Assembly: GCF_030867095.1 (NCBI RefSeq)
Contig: NC_081828.1
Location: 204,933,978-204,997,977, forward strand
Origin: Alligator mississippiensis
Taxonomy: Eukaryota > Chordata > Crocodylia > Alligatoridae
Direction: 5' to 3'
Length of the DNA: 64,000 bases
Under the pieces are notes generated by a model that did not search any database, was not told where the DNA came from, and worked only from the letters and a program-made list of their open reading frames with translations. The position numbers and the translations under genes are program-made. Of the stretch, positions 61,238 to 64,000 are shown piece after piece (the first letter of the stretch is position 1; every line of letters starts with the position of its first letter).

Positions 61238-61310
61238 CGTCAGCCGTAGCATGAATGATCAAAAACTTTTGCTCTTTCAGTAATGAGACTCTGTGTGCTA
61301 ATTTGGTGAT
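61238..61310 (-). CDS. DPP6: DPP6 internal exon with the triad-Asp region
   Basis: A 73-nt exon on the minus strand with acceptor CTTTGCAG and donor G|GTAAGTT, a near-perfect donor. It encodes 24 residues, ITKLAHRVSLLKEQKFLIIH then ATAD, and leaves one base (G) of the next codon; with AA from the next exon this makes Glu, giving HATADEKIHF. FLIIHATADE is the beta-strand and loop that carries the catalytic-triad Asp in active relatives (HGTADD in DPP4), and that Asp is kept here. The exon starts in phase 0, directly after RAYE of the upstream exon. Only 100 bp of intron (61138-61237) separates it from the next exon. No stop, frameshift or splice-site damage is visible. Confidence 0.95.
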
Positions 61311-62629
61311 CTGCAAAGGTAAAGGTTGCAAGTACAATTAAGCATCTTGCCAGAAATTAGTGATTTATAAAAAGTGACTAGCATTTAATTATGCTTAATG
61401 CCAGGACAGCAGCAGGTACCGTCACAATCTCTCCTCTGGCTTCTTGATTCATTCCAGCAGTACAATGGAGGAGAACCCATCCATCCATTTGTGTCTGAAC
61501 CCTTCACAGCGAGACCTGGACATTAATTTCTTTAAATGTTTAAATGCCCGCCCAGAGCACTGTGTGAGGAACCCAGTGTAAAACATCTACAGCAACTGCC
61601 AGAGAAAGACGCCTCTACAGTGTACACCCCAATCTCACAGATACGTCTCTTCCAGATCTCCCAACTTCAGTGTCTACTTAATGGAGCTTTTAAGGTGTGT
61701 CCTGAAACCTGAGCTCTGACAGACCATTGATTTTTCCCTTGCCGAAAGAGAACCCTCTCCCTTTTCCCCCAACGGATTGAGGTTTCAAATGCCTCAGACA
61801 TCTGCAGCTGCTATAGCATCTCAAGAGAAACAAGAAGTTTCTTCTCCCTTTCCTAAGCTCGTAGGACAGAATTGAGCATGCCTCGGAAGTACATCATTTT
61901 GAGATCCTACTGCCTGATGAAACTCCCTGTACCTGGACTTAAGTAAGGTAAGCACAGCAATGCTTGCTCAAGGTGGAAAATCATCTGAGAGCAGTTCTAC
62001 TCTGAACAGCGTCTATGTAAAAGCATGGAGCCTTCTTACCAAGCAGTCTGTGGCCCCTGTTACTAGTGTCCAACACCTTATCTGTGCCTATCTTGAGGCA
62101 GTGCTGTTCTCCCTACGTTATAGCAGTTGGTAACCTTCTCAAGTTGCTATGCTCCGGTACTGAATTTTGCAGCAAAGTGACCAGCAGGCAAGCTTAACTT
62201 ATCTTGGCCTTAGGTGAGATAATATACATGTTATAGGGGTGTAAGCAAAACAGAGACTAAAGACTATGTAATGGGCTGAGCAGCAGCAGGGTTTCATGTG
62301 GCCAGTGGAGGAAGAGGGGTGGTTTCAACATCTCTGCCTCAGTTTTTCCATCTGTAAAATGGGGGTGTTAATGTTTAGCTAAGCTAGAGGGCTACCATGA
62401 GAGTTAACAGTTCATCAGGAAACAGCTCATTACAGAAGGAAAAAAGAAGCTAATTGGGCCGCAGGCTTAAAGGCAAATCATTTTCAAAAGAAGATGGCTC
62501 TACTATTCGGCACCATTGTGTCCCCCTCTGACCCAATGGCACTGAGGAGACGGAGTTAAAGGAATATCTATATTTTACCACAGAAGTAGACACTAATTCA
62601 AAGCTCTGTTCTCAACCCTGTGCAATTAC
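61311..62629 (-). other. DPP6: DPP6 intron with a MIR fragment
   Basis: A 1,319-bp GT-AG intron, phase 0. A MIR-like SINE fragment lies at about 62330-62410. The rest is unremarkable. Confidence 0.82.
62333..62410 (+). mobile_element. MIR-like SINE fragment
   Basis: Contains CTGCCTCAGTTTTTCCATCT followed by GTAAAATGGGG, the classic MIR core/3' motif, then a decayed tail. It sits within a DPP6 intron, antisense to the gene. Confidence 0.7.
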
Positions 62630-62688
62630 CTCGTATGCTCTGTTATCGATCCCGTGTAACCCCAGGTACCTTTCAGAAAAGGCAGAAG
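62630..62688 (-). CDS. DPP6: DPP6 internal exon ([12 protein letters not shown] segment)
   Basis: A 59-nt exon on the minus strand, the most upstream DPP6 exon in the window. The acceptor is TTTCTTTTCTAG and the donor GAG|GTAATT. Two bases (CT) finish a codon started upstream, probably GCT for Ala, then 19 codons read [28 protein letters not shown] is a hallmark of DPP6 and its relatives in the hydrolase domain, in the stretch between the nucleophile and the triad Asp. The next upstream exon should carry the segment ending in ...DFxLYA; I did not find it between 62689 and 64000, so that intron runs off the right edge. The coding sequence in this window is therefore partial at its 5' end. Confidence 0.94.
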
Positions 62689-63588
62689 CTAGAAAAGAAA
62701 TAAAGAAAACAAACTGTTTTTACCTGATTGCACAGTGTGCTGCATCAAACTGTTAAAAAAATAAAAGCCACATTTTTTAACTCAGCTTTCCTCATAAGAT
62801 AATGTATGTAATGTAATAGAAAACTGTGAAGAATTAGTTAGCAAATCAATCTGTGATCACACTGATGGGGAGAACAAGTTCATTCTAATAAAGATATTGT
62901 CAAAACAAGTCTGCAACTCCAAGGCCCCATCATAGACACCTGCTATGTTATCCCCTACACCATTTTTCATTATCAGTGTGTACTCCCAGCTGTTAGCAGA
63001 GCTCTCCAGTGGCTAAATTATCGCTTCCTGAATGCAATGAAACATAATCAGACCTATCTTGGAAAAGGTCATTAACAGCATTTGGGGTTCAATTCTGCTT
63101 CCCTTGAATGCAATGGAACACTTCTCGGCGACTTCAGTAAAGGTTGCACTGCATGGTTCAAACACCATCGACTCTAGTGGACTTTCTTCTGATTTACACC
63201 CAGGCAACATGGGGGATAATCACACACATCCCTCCATTCCCTCTTGGGCAGGCAAGAGGGGAGAGGGAGGCTGCTGTGCCTTCTGGCAGGGAGGAAAATA
63301 GCTATACAGGTCTAGAAGGTGGCCTGCAATCATCTCTTCCTTGAATGAACAGGCATAAACCTAGCTTCCTTGGAGTTTTGGAAAAAGAGCTCAATTGCGA
63401 GTCCCCAGTGGGCTGGCAGGAGCAACCGTGAGCTGTTCCAGTCCTCCCCAGTGTAACACTGTAAAGCAGGCCCCAATTCTACAAGGACTAACCCTGAGAA
63501 AGGCCCCAGCAGCTGAGATGTTTCCAATGCGACTCTGAAGGCACAGGGCCTGCCCATGCACTGACCTAGGCTTTTTAGACTGAAGTTA
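62689..63588 (-). other. DPP6 intron, left part (continues past the window)
   Basis: Starts at the acceptor of exon 62630-62688 and is then interrupted by a Penelope-like insertion at 63598-63945. Open frames on both strands here show no known domain. The next upstream exon is not in the window. Confidence 0.75.
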
Positions 63589-63597
63589 GACCTTATT
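63589..63597. repeat. Target-site duplication, left copy (Penelope-like)
   Basis: GACCTTATT, identical to 63946-63954. Confidence 0.8.
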
Positions 63598-63945
63598 GCA
63601 GGGGTGTACTTGGTAGCTGTGTTGGACTGAGACCAGAAGACATACAAAAAACTAGAACTCTGGGTTCCAAAATGGTACCGTTTATTAGACCAACAGGGAA
63701 ATCGCGAGAAAACTGTCCTTTTCTACAAGCTTTCGGGCTCAAGGTCCCTTATCAGGCTCTGGGAAAAGTATAGATGGTACAAGATGGTTAAAAAGTCCCC
63801 AGAGGTAGGAAATAAACTTCATTTTTGCAGAGGGAGCTGAAGATGGAAGGCTGTCCCTCTGTGCAAAAGGACACTTTTCCTGCCATTTCCCAGTTGGTTT
63901 AATAAAAGGTATCATTTTAGAACCAAGAGTTCTAGTTTTTTGTAC
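63598..63945 (-). mobile_element. Penelope-like element copy with 9-bp TSD and inverted arms
   Basis: A 348-bp insertion in a DPP6 intron. It starts GCAGGGGTGTACTTGGTAGC and ends GTTCTAGTTTTTTGTAC, flanked by GACCTTATT on both sides (63589-63597 and 63946-63954). The right arm 63884-63944 is an inverted copy of 63644-63702 (ACTAGAACTC...TTCCAAAATG against its complement). Read on the minus strand, the layout of a CTGAT..GAAAGCTT block followed by GACCAACA.AGCTACC resembles the terminal repeats of reptile Penelope-like elements. It has no reverse transcriptase. The family assignment rests on recalled pattern. Confidence 0.65.
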
Positions 63946-63954
63946 GACCTTATT
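63946..63954. repeat. Target-site duplication, right copy (Penelope-like)
   Basis: GACCTTATT, identical to 63589-63597. Confidence 0.8.
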
Positions 63955-64000
63955 TTAGGCACTTAATTGAATATAGGCCCATACTCTTTGCACTGCAGGC

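Noticed and set aside
1..64000. CRISPR arrays, operons, rRNA or tRNA genes
   Set aside because: No regularly spaced repeats, no ribosome-binding context and no tRNA cloverleaf were recognised; the DNA is eukaryotic.

Overview
The window reads as vertebrate nuclear DNA and almost certainly sauropsid, with a crocodilian the best guess and a turtle the main alternative. The reasons are CR1 LINEs carrying the CR1 3' tail, worn MIR-type SINEs, a Penelope-like element, and numerous hAT-like and Harbinger-like non-autonomous DNA transposons alongside a well-kept, intron-split vertebrate gene. The species call is inference; no search was run.

One protein-coding gene is certain. The minus-strand 3' end of DPP6 (dipeptidyl-peptidase-like 6, the non-enzymatic partner of Kv4 potassium channels) occupies about 57.4-62.7 kb. 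Its last four coding exons are visible (62630-62688, 61238-61310, 61064-61137, 59516-59662). Their phases agree, the splice sites are canonical, and together they encode the last 117 or so residues. A 3' UTR of about 2.1 kb runs to an AATAAA at 57425-57430. The 5' part of the gene lies beyond the right edge.

From 1 to 57.4 kb there is no gene I can support. This is the intergenic flank downstream of DPP6, and its recognisable content is repeats. (1) CR1 LINEs: a nested pair at 3467-6519, in which one CR1 has jumped into another inside the reverse-transcriptase frame, plus pieces at 10.5, 37.3, 48.7 and 49.9-50.5 kb. (2) GC-rich fold-back hAT-like elements at 6.7, 24.5, 44.9 and 51.1 kb; two have perfect 8-bp target-site duplications. 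(3) A family of MITEs with GGCC/GGGC termini at 7.4, 16.6, 16.9 and 53.1 kb. (4) A second MITE family, about 194 bp long, at 2.2 and 37.1 kb. (5) A related pair of solo LTRs at 23.3-24.1 and 45.8-46.4 kb. (6) Penelope-like copies at 13.6 and 63.6 kb; the second has a 9-bp duplication and a hammerhead-like core. (7) A Tigger-like remnant at 14.8-15.35 kb, MIR fragments and microsatellites.

There is no operon, CRISPR array or prokaryotic feature. The most instructive material is transposon archaeology: insertion junctions that can be read to the base, and a repeated design of hAT-type ends around long GC-rich inverted repeats. I found no convincing new coding system.
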